Under the pieces are notes generated by a model, which worked only from the letters and a program-made list of their open reading frames with translations, made no database searches and was not told the origin of the DNA. Of a stretch of 12,590 bases of DNA, positions 1 through 5,087 are shown in pieces; position 1 is the first letter of the stretch; every line of letters begins with the position of its first letter. Position numbers and translations under genes: made by a program. This DNA is from Deltaproteobacteria bacterium (GTDB lineage: Bacteria; Desulfobacterota_B; Binatia; UBA9968), in NCBI GenBank assembly GCA_030620935.1, contig JAUXIP010000018.1:1-12590 (forward strand), read 5' to 3'.

Positions 1-14
1 ATAACTTTGCGTTC

Positions 15-773
15 ATGAAAATTTTAACCCTCAATACCTGGCGAGAAAGTGGGCCATGGAAAGAGAGGTGGGAGCTTATTCTCAATGGTCTGGTTGAATA
101 TAAATCTGACGTTGTAGCCTTTCAAGAGCTCTTTAATGTGCCCTGGGGCGAAGAGGTCTCAAAGAAATCATTCTATCCTTTTCTCGCCTCCCCAAAAGCT
201 TCCTCTTCTGGACTTGTGGCTCTAAGCCGGTTTCCTATCCAGAAGAGCGAAGTCTATACGATGAAATGTAAGTCTCCCTTTGAGGACTATTTGCGATATT
301 GTCTTTGGGCGGAGGTGTCGTTGGGTGGTCGAATGATCCATTTTTTTAACACTCACCTCTCTTGGGCGCTTGAAGACCAAGCGACGAGGAGGGCACAGGT
401 ACAAGAGGCCTATGAGTGGATTACAAGTAAAGTGGGTGGAGGAGATCTCGTTCTTATGGGCGACATGAACGCGACGCCCGAATCTGACGAGATAAAGTGG
501 CTCGTTAAAGAGTTAGAATTGGTCGATGCCTTTGGGTATCTTCATCCAGACAAACCGGGATTTAGTTGGGATAACGAAAATCAATTCGCTGGCTCCCACA
601 AACCTCCCTTACCCAATCGACGAATCGATTTCATCTTTGTAAGGGGTAAAGAATTGGTAGAGAATCTCAAGGGGTGTTGCCTTGTTTATACCGAGCCTGA
701 CAGAAGGGGATTCTATGCCTCGGACCATTTTGGAGTTCTTGTGGAGATTGCGGAATCGCCGAGTTATAAATGA
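15..773 (+). CDS. Endonuclease/exonuclease/phosphatase (EEP) family hydrolase
   Basis: A 252-residue protein of the EEP fold (the DNase I, exonuclease III and sphingomyelinase superfamily), which hydrolyses phosphodiester or phosphomonoester bonds with a divalent metal. The usual motifs appear in order: LNTW at residues 6-9 (metal-site Asn7), QEL at 37-39 (metal ligand Glu38), NTH at 112-114, GDMNATP at 149-155, RRIDFIF at 202-208 and SDHFG at 236-240 with the catalytic His238. Length is normal for a single-domain member. There is no signal peptide, so it should be cytoplasmic. The substrate cannot be told: the family includes nucleases, phospholipases and inositol phosphatases. ATG 15 gives the typical MKILTLNTW opening, but no Shine-Dalgarno is seen and the frame stays open to the window edge, so a slightly longer start is possible. 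A folded non-coding segment follows. Confidence 0.9.
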   Translation: MKILTLNTWRESGPWKERWELILNGLVEYKSDVVAFQELFNVPWGEEVSKKSFYPFLASPKASSSGLVALSRFPIQKSEVYTMKCKSPFEDYLRYCLWAEVSLGGRMIHFFNTHLSWALEDQATRRAQVQEAYEWITSKVGGGDLVLMGDMNATPESDEIKWLVKELELVDAFGYLHPDKPGFSWDNENQFAGSHKPPLPNRRIDFIFVRGKELVENLKGCCLVYTEPDRRGFYASDHFGVLVEIAESPSYK

Positions 774-797
774 GTTCATAAATATCTTGCCAGGTTT

Positions 798-972
798 CCG
801 TTCTCTGATAACGGGCTGCTCTCGGGTCGAGCCCTTCCGAGCGCGGTCAATGGGCCTCTGCCCTGTAGGCCACCACTCCGTCCTCCCCGAGGGTGGTAGC
901 TTGACCGTCCGGGCCAGAGCGCAACCTTCACACTCCCGTGCCCGTGCTCTGCAGGACTCACCCCTCGGACGC
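798..972. other. Folded intergenic element C (cloverleaf-like, possible structured RNA)
   Basis: This fills most of the 265-base gap after the EEP gene and is dense in complementary segments. A small hairpin (798-802 with 810-814) is followed by CTCG-GGT-CGAG (821-831), flanked by GGG 813-815 and CCC 832-834. Stem TCCGAG 836-841 with CTCGGA 964-969 encloses two arms. The first is CGGTCAA 844-850 with TTGACCG 901-907, holding GGGC-CTCT-GCCC (852-863) and a 9-bp hairpin with one mismatch (869-878 with 891-900). The second is GTCC 907-910 with GGAC 954-957, then CAGAGC 915-920 with GCTCTG 946-951. The open frames across it look like shadows. It may be a non-coding RNA, a 3'-UTR structure or a palindromic repeat. 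No covariation data exist for this single copy. Confidence 0.45.
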
Positions 973-983
973 TAAATGACTAC

Positions 984-1005
984 TTACTAATGAAATCCTT
1001 AGTAA
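984..1005. promoter_or_regulatory. Perfect inverted repeat TTACTAA-N8-TTAGTAA, operator candidate
   Basis: Seven-base half-sites at 984-990 and 999-1005 form a perfect dyad 33 bp upstream of the cupin start. The AT-rich sequence and 15-bp centre-to-centre spacing suit a dimeric repressor site better than a stable hairpin. No regulator gene with an obvious DNA-binding domain lies next to it, so the ligand protein is unknown. Confidence 0.35.
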
Positions 1006-1038
1006 AAATGTAGACCATCCGAGGTAAGGACTGACAAG

Positions 1039-1320
1039 ATGGCATCCGTGGACCGGGAAAAAGTCAAAAAGGATTGGGCCGCGCGGGGGTTTTCCTGTGG
1101 CCTGTGGGTGGACCCGCCAGGACAAGTGTGGGCCGACTTTATGCACGACACCGATGAACTAGTAATGCTGTTGGAGGGGGAAGAGGAATTTGAGATGAGC
1201 GGGAAGAAATATCGACTGAGAGCGGGTGAGGAGTTCCTCATTCCCGCTGGGACCTGCCACACCGCCCGCAACGTAGGGAAAAGCACGTCAAAATGGCTTT
1301 ACGGATATGAAAGTTTATAA
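1039..1320 (+). CDS. Single-domain cupin protein
   Basis: A 93-residue protein that is essentially one cupin barrel. Cupin motif 2, G(X)5PXG(X)2H(X)3N, is exact: Gly63, Pro69, Gly71, His74, Asn78. Motif 1 is the reduced form HDTDE (36-40) followed by LEG (45-47), so His36, Glu40 and His74 could bind a metal, while the usual second His of motif 1 is replaced. Such small cupins are often sugar- or metabolite-binding proteins or minor dioxygenase/isomerase-like enzymes; the specific role cannot be read here. There is no signal peptide. A purine-rich GAGGTAAGG stretch ends about 10 bases before the ATG, which supports this start. It converges with the response regulator gene 34 bp downstream. Confidence 0.88.
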   Translation: MASVDREKVKKDWAARGFSCGLWVDPPGQVWADFMHDTDELVMLLEGEEEFEMSGKKYRLRAGEEFLIPAGTCHTARNVGKSTSKWLYGYESL

Positions 1321-1350
1321 AGGAAAGTCCGACAGCTCCTTTGCTTTCCT
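1321..1350. terminator. Weak bidirectional stem between convergent genes
   Basis: AGGAAAG at 1321-1327 can pair with CTTTCCT at 1344-1350 across a 16-base loop in the 34-bp gap between the converging cupin and receiver genes. There is no convincing U-tract on either strand. It is proposed mainly from position. Confidence 0.2.
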
Positions 1351-1354
1351 GGTC

Positions 1355-1741
1355 TTAGGGTGTCGCCGTCTTTGCCGCAATTCTCTCCAGGGCCTGCTTT
1401 ACTTTCTCACGGAGGTCGGTCACGTCGAAGGGTTTTACAACATAGTCAAAGGCGCCAGAGCTCATTGCAGCGGCCACCGCCCGCCCTGCGTTCAGTGCTG
1501 TGAGCATGATGACCTGGCATTGAGGATGAATTTCCTTAATTCGCTTGAGCGTTTTGAGACCGTCAACTCTAGGCATGAGGATGTCCAGGAGAATGACTTC
1601 GGGTTTTTCCTCCTGGGTTTTTTCCATTGCGCTGGTAAATGAGTCTGCCTCCAGGATTCGGTAATCCTTGCCGAATACCAAGCGCAAGGACTGTCTGACC
1701 CCATCCTCATCATCAATAATCAAAAGCGTTGCTTGACTCAT
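1355..1741 (-). CDS. Stand-alone receiver (CheY-like) response regulator
   Basis: A 128-residue protein consisting of a single receiver domain. The conserved residues are present: acidic pair Asp10-Asp11, phosphoacceptor Asp53 within LLDILMP, Thr81 in MLTAL, and Lys103 in VVKPF. No output domain follows, so it would act by protein-protein contact or as an intermediate in a phosphorelay. Its cognate kinase is not in the window. ATG 1741 puts the first strand at the usual distance from the N-terminus. The frame can start further upstream at 1828, adding 29 basic residues, but those match no receiver feature and cross a set of CTATCA repeats, so the short form is preferred. Neither start has a strong ribosome-binding site. 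Confidence 0.88.
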   Translation of the reverse strand: MSQATLLIIDDEDGVRQSLRLVFGKDYRILEADSFTSAMEKTQEEKPEVILLDILMPRVDGLKTLKRIKEIHPQCQVIMLTALNAGRAVAAAMSSGAFDYVVKPFDVTDLREKVKQALERIAAKTATP

Positions 1742-2297
1742 AATCCTATCAAACAATCTATCAGGGTTGATAGTTTGCGGCAAGGATTTTCTCTTTGGCT
1801 GTCTTCGTGACCGGTGTTCCGATGGCATCTTTTTACTGCAGCGAAGGCATAGTGGGTCTGAAGCGTTCGATTTGCCTCACGGAGTCGAAAAATCTAGCTC
1901 GGGTTGACCTGAAAAGTCGTTTCACAAGGACACTCCTCGATAAGTTATTGCCGTGAGGGCCATCACTCCCATCCCATTCATTATGCTCATGGCTTAACGC
2001 AACCTGCACATTTGCGCATTCGCGGTCTACCATCTTGCTCTTTCATCCGAGGTCCATGTATTCATAGGAAGGCAGGTGGAAGAGACATTTCAACAGGTGG
2101 ATAATAGCGCTAACTATCTATTTTTACAGGAAAATATTTTGCTGGCAATTTAGTCCTGTATTTGCTATTAGTTGTCTTTATTTATTAATAGTCGAAGCTA
2201 GCTCAAATATGTCTTGTCTAAGTACATCGTGGCTTTTTGGTATGGCCGATAACTTTACAAGAATAGGGTTCGTCCAATTTAAAGTAGGATGCTACGA
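1742..2297. other. Divergent intergenic region, AT-rich toward the DUF3108 gene
   Basis: A 556-base stretch without a convincing gene. A 66-codon minus-strand frame (1833-2033) has no recognisable family. An in-frame GTG at 1925 has GAGGAG 7 bases upstream and would give a 30-residue basic peptide, so a small protein is possible but unsupported. The half from about 2100 is clearly more AT-rich. It holds two short dyads, ACAGGA 2126-2131 with TCCTGT 2154-2159 and CTATTA 2165-2170 with TAATAG 2186-2191. A weak promoter for the plus-strand gene is possible at TTGCTA 2162-2167 and ATTAAT 2184-2189 (16 bp). Confidence 0.4.
1746..1773. promoter_or_regulatory. Three CTATCA half-sites upstream of the response regulator
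   Basis: CTATCA occurs at 1746-1751 and 1758-1763 (12 bp apart, about one helical turn), and its reverse complement TGATAG at 1768-1773. The outer two extend to a 7-base dyad, CTATCAA with TTGATAG. The cluster lies just upstream of the preferred start of the receiver gene, so it could be an operator over its promoter or leader. If translation really started at 1828 it would be coding instead. Confidence 0.3.
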
Positions 2298-3092
2298 ATG
2301 TTAGGAAAAAAATCCTGGAGTGCTCTCCTTTTTCTGACTTTGCTATGGGTTGCCTTTTCTTACGCCAAGAACCCTTTGCGAACTATTCCCGATAGAATCC
2401 CCCTTTATCAGCCTAAATTTCGTCCGTTCGATGGTGGTGAAAAAGCGTTATATCAAGGCAGCTGGAACGGTATACCGGTTGGTACGGCGGAAGTCCGCAC
2501 GAGCCCGCTATGGATCGACGGAAAGAAGTATTACCAGGTTAAGGTCCGGGCACGGACTTCTAAGGTGCTGGATCTTTTCTGGAAGATGCGTGATACGGTA
2601 GTCTCCGTTTTTGAGGCAGAAACGCTACAGCCCTATCGATACTCATTGAAACAAAGAGAAAACAGTAGGCGCGTTGATACGAAAGCCTCCTTCGATCGGG
2701 AAAGTAACAAATGGATGATTCATCGGAAGAAGGGAAGGAAGGAGAAAACCTACGAGTTCGTTTCCGCCGGAACGCTCGACCCGGTAACAGCCGTCTATCT
2801 TGTCCGAAGCATCGACTTCAAAGTCGGAGATACGCTTTACTTCAACGTTTTCGGCGGCAAGAGTCGGTACCTGTTGACTTTAGACGTTGTCAGCAAAGAG
2901 CGGATCGAATTGGACTCCGGAATTTTCGAAGCTTTTCGAATCAACCCTAGGGTCAAAAATATCACCAAATCAGGGTACGCCGAGAGATTTAGCGAAGCGT
3001 CCGTGTGGATCTCGGCCGATCAAAATCGTATACCGCTTATGGTGGCCAGTAAGGTATTTATAGGAAGTGTTTACCTTGAACTGGTAGAGTGA
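2298..3092 (+). CDS. DUF3108 domain exported protein
   Basis: A 264-residue protein matching the DUF3108 family by eye. It has an N-terminal signal-like hydrophobic stretch (about residues 7-24), then a beta-rich body with typical pieces: GEKALYQGSWNGIPVGTAEV near the start, the DPVTAVYLVRS region in the middle, and a C-terminal half ending in SVYLELVE. Family members are predicted to be periplasmic or outer-membrane associated; their biochemical role is not established and some are annotated loosely with lipid or polysaccharide functions. AGTAGG at 2283-2288 directly abuts an earlier ATG (2289) but sits 9 bases from ATG 2298, which decides the start; the longer form would add only three residues. 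It is probably transcribed alone, from the AT-rich region upstream, and may end at the terminator at 3286-3320. Confidence 0.85.
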   Translation: MLGKKSWSALLFLTLLWVAFSYAKNPLRTIPDRIPLYQPKFRPFDGGEKALYQGSWNGIPVGTAEVRTSPLWIDGKKYYQVKVRARTSKVLDLFWKMRDTVVSVFEAETLQPYRYSLKQRENSRRVDTKASFDRESNKWMIHRKKGRKEKTYEFVSAGTLDPVTAVYLVRSIDFKVGDTLYFNVFGGKSRYLLTLDVVSKERIELDSGIFEAFRINPRVKNITKSGYAERFSEASVWISADQNRIPLMVASKVFIGSVYLELVE

Positions 3093-3212
3093 GACTACCC
3101 AAAAGTTAGACCCTCCCAGCTCTAAATCCACCAGATGCCCGCAGCCTCCAGCACCCCGTGAAAAATGCCCTCTTTCAGGCCTTGACGGCCACCCCTCACT
3201 TGGAATATCTCT

Positions 3213-3320
3213 ATTCAACCCTGGTAAGCAAACATTGAAGGCTGGATCTTTGATCCGGTTGCATCTTTGAATCGTACGTGCCAAGCCCGGACTGGTCTTT
3301 TCCAGCCGGGTTTTTATTTT
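3213..3320 (+). terminator. Strong intrinsic terminator with possible upstream leader fold
   Basis: A textbook rho-independent terminator occupies 3286-3320: CCCGG 3286-3290, a bulged A, CTGG 3292-3295, loop TCTTTT, then CCAG and CCGGG (3302-3310), followed by TTTTTATTTT. Just upstream are a 7-bp hairpin with a TTT loop (3242-3258) and enclosing pairs ATTCAA 3213-3218 with TTGAAT 3267-3272, which compete with CAACC 3216-3220 pairing GGTTG 3257-3261. It may simply terminate the DUF3108 gene. However, it lies nearly 200 bases after that stop and only 28 bases before the next ATG, a layout typical of attenuators. Confidence 0.75.
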
Positions 3321-3348
3321 CGGTCTATCCTACTTAGGGAGGTGATCT

Positions 3349-3828
3349 ATGCAGCATTTCAGAATCGGAATGTGGGTGGTAGCCGGGATCCTCGGCAGTA
3401 TCGTATTCTGGCTCTTCCAGACTCTTACCGGTCCTTCCAGCATCCCTCAGTTTATGGGCCAGCAGATCGTGACGCAGGGGGGTTATCCTGAATCGCTGAC
3501 TACCCTTATCGGATGGGGAGTACATTTGGGAGTAAGTCTGGGTTATTCGCTTCTCTTTGCCGTCATCATGCTAATCCCATTTTCGCGTTCACCGGGCGGT
3601 CGGGTTATTGTTGGTCTGGTGATTGCCGGAGCTTTGGGATGGGTGACAACCCTCCTGACTGCGCCGGCAATGACAGCGACGATCAGCGTGCTGAGCGGCA
3701 AGGGTTTCCCCGCTGAGCTTCCGGGACTAAACACCGGCTTGGGCTTGCCGTTCTGGAACCACGAACTCTTTTTCGCCACTTTGTGGCTGGTTTACTTAGT
3801 CGTCCCTTGCCTGCGTAAAAGTTCTTGA
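3349..3828 (+). CDS. Four-helix integral membrane protein, function unknown
   Basis: I do not recognise a family. The 159-residue protein has about four predicted membrane segments, near residues 6-27, 55-79, 86-112 and 137-154. A longer polar loop (about 28-50) follows helix 1, and a Gly/Pro-rich loop (about 118-136) lies between helices 3 and 4. There is no signal peptide cleavage site or enzyme motif, and the C-terminus is short and basic (LRKSS). The start is very well supported: GGAGGTGA at 3339-3346 matches the anti-Shine-Dalgarno and is ideally spaced. It follows a strong terminator by about 30 bases, so its expression may depend on readthrough or a promoter between them. A weak terminator-like stem follows its stop, before the next gene. 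Confidence 0.8.
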   Translation: MQHFRIGMWVVAGILGSIVFWLFQTLTGPSSIPQFMGQQIVTQGGYPESLTTLIGWGVHLGVSLGYSLLFAVIMLIPFSRSPGGRVIVGLVIAGALGWVTTLLTAPAMTATISVLSGKGFPAELPGLNTGLGLPFWNHELFFATLWLVYLVVPCLRKSS

Positions 3829-3831
3829 TGG

Positions 3832-3862
3832 TCCCGATTGACGGATCGGGGAAGTTTGGTTT
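3832..3862 (+). terminator. Weak terminator-like stem after the membrane protein gene
   Basis: CCCGAT 3833-3838 pairs with ATCGGG 3845-3850 around a 6-base loop, plus a T-G closing pair at 3832/3851. It is followed by a T-rich but interrupted stretch up to 3862. The downstream gene is 45 bases away with its own strong ribosome-binding site, so partial termination is the most that can be claimed. Confidence 0.35.
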
Positions 3863-3896
3863 TCTGTAGGGCAGTAGTGCTAAAGGAGGGCCTGTC

Positions 3897-4160
3897 ATGG
3901 CTACCAAGGCAGACGAGCAATTGATCGGCCGGATCACTCATTACTATTCCCATCTAAGCGTGGGGATCATAGAGCTTACGGGTGACGGACTCACGGTAGG
4001 AGACGTGATCCACATCCAGGGGGCGCACACCGACTTTACTCAGACCGTCGATTCCATGCAGCTCGAACACCAGAATGTCACCCGCGCGGAGAAGGGAAAA
4101 TCCGTGGGCGTCAAGGTCAAGGAAAAAGTGAGAGAGCACGATCAGGTCTTTCGGGTTTAA
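3897..4160 (+). CDS. Stand-alone EF-Tu domain 2-like (translation factor-like) small protein
   Basis: An 87-residue protein that resembles one beta-barrel of translation factor domain 2 and lacks any GTPase domain. Features of that fold are GRITHYYSHLSVGIIEL at 11-27, then GDGLTVGDVIHIQG at 29-42, and a closing region with KGKSVGVKVKEKVREHDQVFRV at 66-87, comparable to the family pattern in which a GxxVGlkl strand precedes the terminal DxVyrV strand. Proteins of this size are annotated in databases as translation elongation factor-like; no biochemical role is established. AAGGAGG at 3883-3889 fixes the start. It may share a transcript with the membrane protein gene 68 bp upstream. Confidence 0.78.
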   Translation: MATKADEQLIGRITHYYSHLSVGIIELTGDGLTVGDVIHIQGAHTDFTQTVDSMQLEHQNVTRAEKGKSVGVKVKEKVREHDQVFRV

Positions 4161-4472
4161 AGCAAACCTTTCGACTACATGACGAAGCTGAGAGTGCGAT
4201 GCCTCGCCTCTTCTTCCGCACAAAGAACGCCCATCGTGGTCCTCAGCTTACTCTGTTTGGCCGCTGGCGATGCTAACTCATAGCTTGGTTTCTGCCGTCG
4301 TCAAGCGGACAGAAATGGCCAGTTGCAGCTTCCAAATACCCTCTCTTTTGAGCCGAGAAAAAGCCAAGAGCGCTAAAAATCGTCGGTTTCGTCTTCAGTA
4401 AGCACGGGCATGATTATTGCGTCATTCCTTGGCAGTTGCCTTAAAAATCAATTGCGGGATAGGTGGGATATC
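4161..4472. other. Intergenic region before the small lipoprotein genes
   Basis: 312 bases without a convincing gene. A 34-codon frame at 4180-4284 ends in a hydrophobic, signal-peptide-like stretch but has no ribosome-binding site and no continuation, so it is not called. Complementary pieces AAGCTGAG 4185-4192 with CTCAGCTT 4242-4249 enclose GTGCG 4194-4198 with CGCAC 4217-4221, a loose nested stem of uncertain meaning. No clear promoter is seen. Confidence 0.3.
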
Positions 4473-4670
4473 ATGCAAACGAAAACATATCGAAACGTAC
4501 TGGGGGCGCTGTTGTTGGCCTCTCTTTTGTTTTTGTCCGGGTGTGCTCTGCTCTGGTTGGGAGCGGGTGGCGCAGGTGGGTATCTGATTAAAAAGGGTGA
4601 GGAAGGGGGCAGTTCCAAGAAAGTGCAATCATCCGGATCCGAAGGACGATCTTCGGCGAAAGAGTATTAA
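4473..4670 (+). CDS. Small glycine-rich lipoprotein
   Basis: A 65-residue predicted lipoprotein. A basic N-terminus (MQTKTYRN) and hydrophobic core lead to a lipobox LSGC with the lipidated Cys near residue 25. The mature part opens with ALLWLGAGGAGGYLIKKGEE and continues as a charged, Ser/Gly-rich tail. The GAGGAGGY stretch after the Cys resembles the opening of DUF3568-type lipoproteins, but the longer domain those carry is absent, so this may be a short relative or a truncated one. The frame can be opened earlier at 4410; ATG 4473 is preferred because it yields a canonical signal peptide and has a purine-rich AGGTGGGA about 6 bases upstream. It sits 34 bp before the entericidin gene, and the two are probably co-transcribed. 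Confidence 0.75.
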   Translation: MQTKTYRNVLGALLLASLLFLSGCALLWLGAGGAGGYLIKKGEEGGSSKKVQSSGSEGRSSAKEY

Positions 4671-4704
4671 GCAGGACATCTTTACGTAACACTGGAGTCA
4701 TACT

Positions 4705-4851
4705 ATGAAAAAGATCATCTCTTTTCTTCTCGGGCTGTTTCTCCTTGTCCTGACAGGTTGCGCTACCTTTCGGGGCATGGCCGACGACTTCGAAAATCTC
4801 GGCAGGGGTATTAAAAAGACGGTGTCGGAAGAGGAGAACAATCGCCGCTGA
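4705..4851 (+). CDS. Entericidin-family small lipoprotein
   Basis: A 48-residue protein. The signal peptide MKKIISFLLGLFLLVLTGC ends in the lipobox LTGC (Cys19). The mature peptide starts ATFRGMADDFENLGRGIKK, which follows the entericidin pattern in which a C-x-T-x-RG-x3-D segment precedes G-x2-I. In E. coli the two entericidins are envelope lipoproteins described as an antidote/toxin pair, EcnB being the bacteriolytic one and stationary-phase induced. In most other bacteria a single copy of unknown role is found, as here. GGAG at 4694-4697, 7 bases before the ATG, supports the start. The stop is 9 bases from the left edge of a long palindrome (4861-4959) that could end the transcript. Confidence 0.85.
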   Translation: MKKIISFLLGLFLLVLTGCATFRGMADDFENLGRGIKKTVSEEENNRR

Positions 4852-4860
4852 TCTCCCATA

Positions 4861-4959
4861 GAAAGCCGCCACCCGCTCTCCGAGCCCGCGCAATGGGTCC
4901 CTGCTTATTTCCACCGTCCGTGTCGGATGCGCGGGCTCTTCGACCGGGCGGTGGCTTTC
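4861..4959. repeat. Element D: long two-tier palindrome in the convergent gap
   Basis: The outer arms 4861-4875 and 4945-4959 match at 13 of 15 positions, one of the exceptions being a G-T wobble. The inner arms GAGCCCGCGCA 4882-4892 and TGCGCGGGCTC 4928-4938 are perfectly complementary over 11 bp. The 35-base apex contains ATGGGTCCCTGC and GTGTCGGA, both similar to pieces of the repeats at 6570 and 8244. It lies between converging genes, so it may serve as a transcription end, yet there is no T-tract. A REP-like dispersed palindrome or structured RNA is the alternative. Confidence 0.55.
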
Positions 4960-4987
4960 CCGGTGAGGCCGAGGGGCGCGAGGGAGA

Positions 4988-5048
4988 GGGCTGCGGACGT
5001 CCGAGTAGGAAAATTCAAATCATGGCACTACCCTATCGGCCGCAGCCC
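4988..5048. repeat. Element E: bulged 17-bp hairpin before the gor 3' end
   Basis: GGGCTGCGG 4988-4996 pairs perfectly with CCGCAGCCC 5040-5048. After a 4-base ACGT bulge (4997-5000) the stem continues as CCGA 5001-5004 with TCGG 5036-5039, then, past one bulged G, TAGG 5006-5009 with CCTA 5032-5035. The loop is 22 bases and AT-rich. It may act as a bidirectional terminator-like structure for the convergent entericidin and gor units. The CGGACGT segment is shared with the 3' side of the repeats at 6570 and 8244. Confidence 0.5.
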
Positions 5049-5087
5049 GAAAACTTGTGCCCTGAGGTCTTACTTTCGGAGGAATCC

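Noticed and set aside
1833..2033. 66-codon minus-strand frame upstream of the receiver gene
   Set aside because: No recognisable family and no ribosome-binding site at its ATG. An internal GTG at 1925 is better placed but would give only a 30-residue basic peptide without support.
4180..4284. 34-codon frame ending in a signal-peptide-like stretch
   Set aside because: No ribosome-binding site, abrupt stop and no continuation in another frame; it overlaps a loose nested stem and may be chance.
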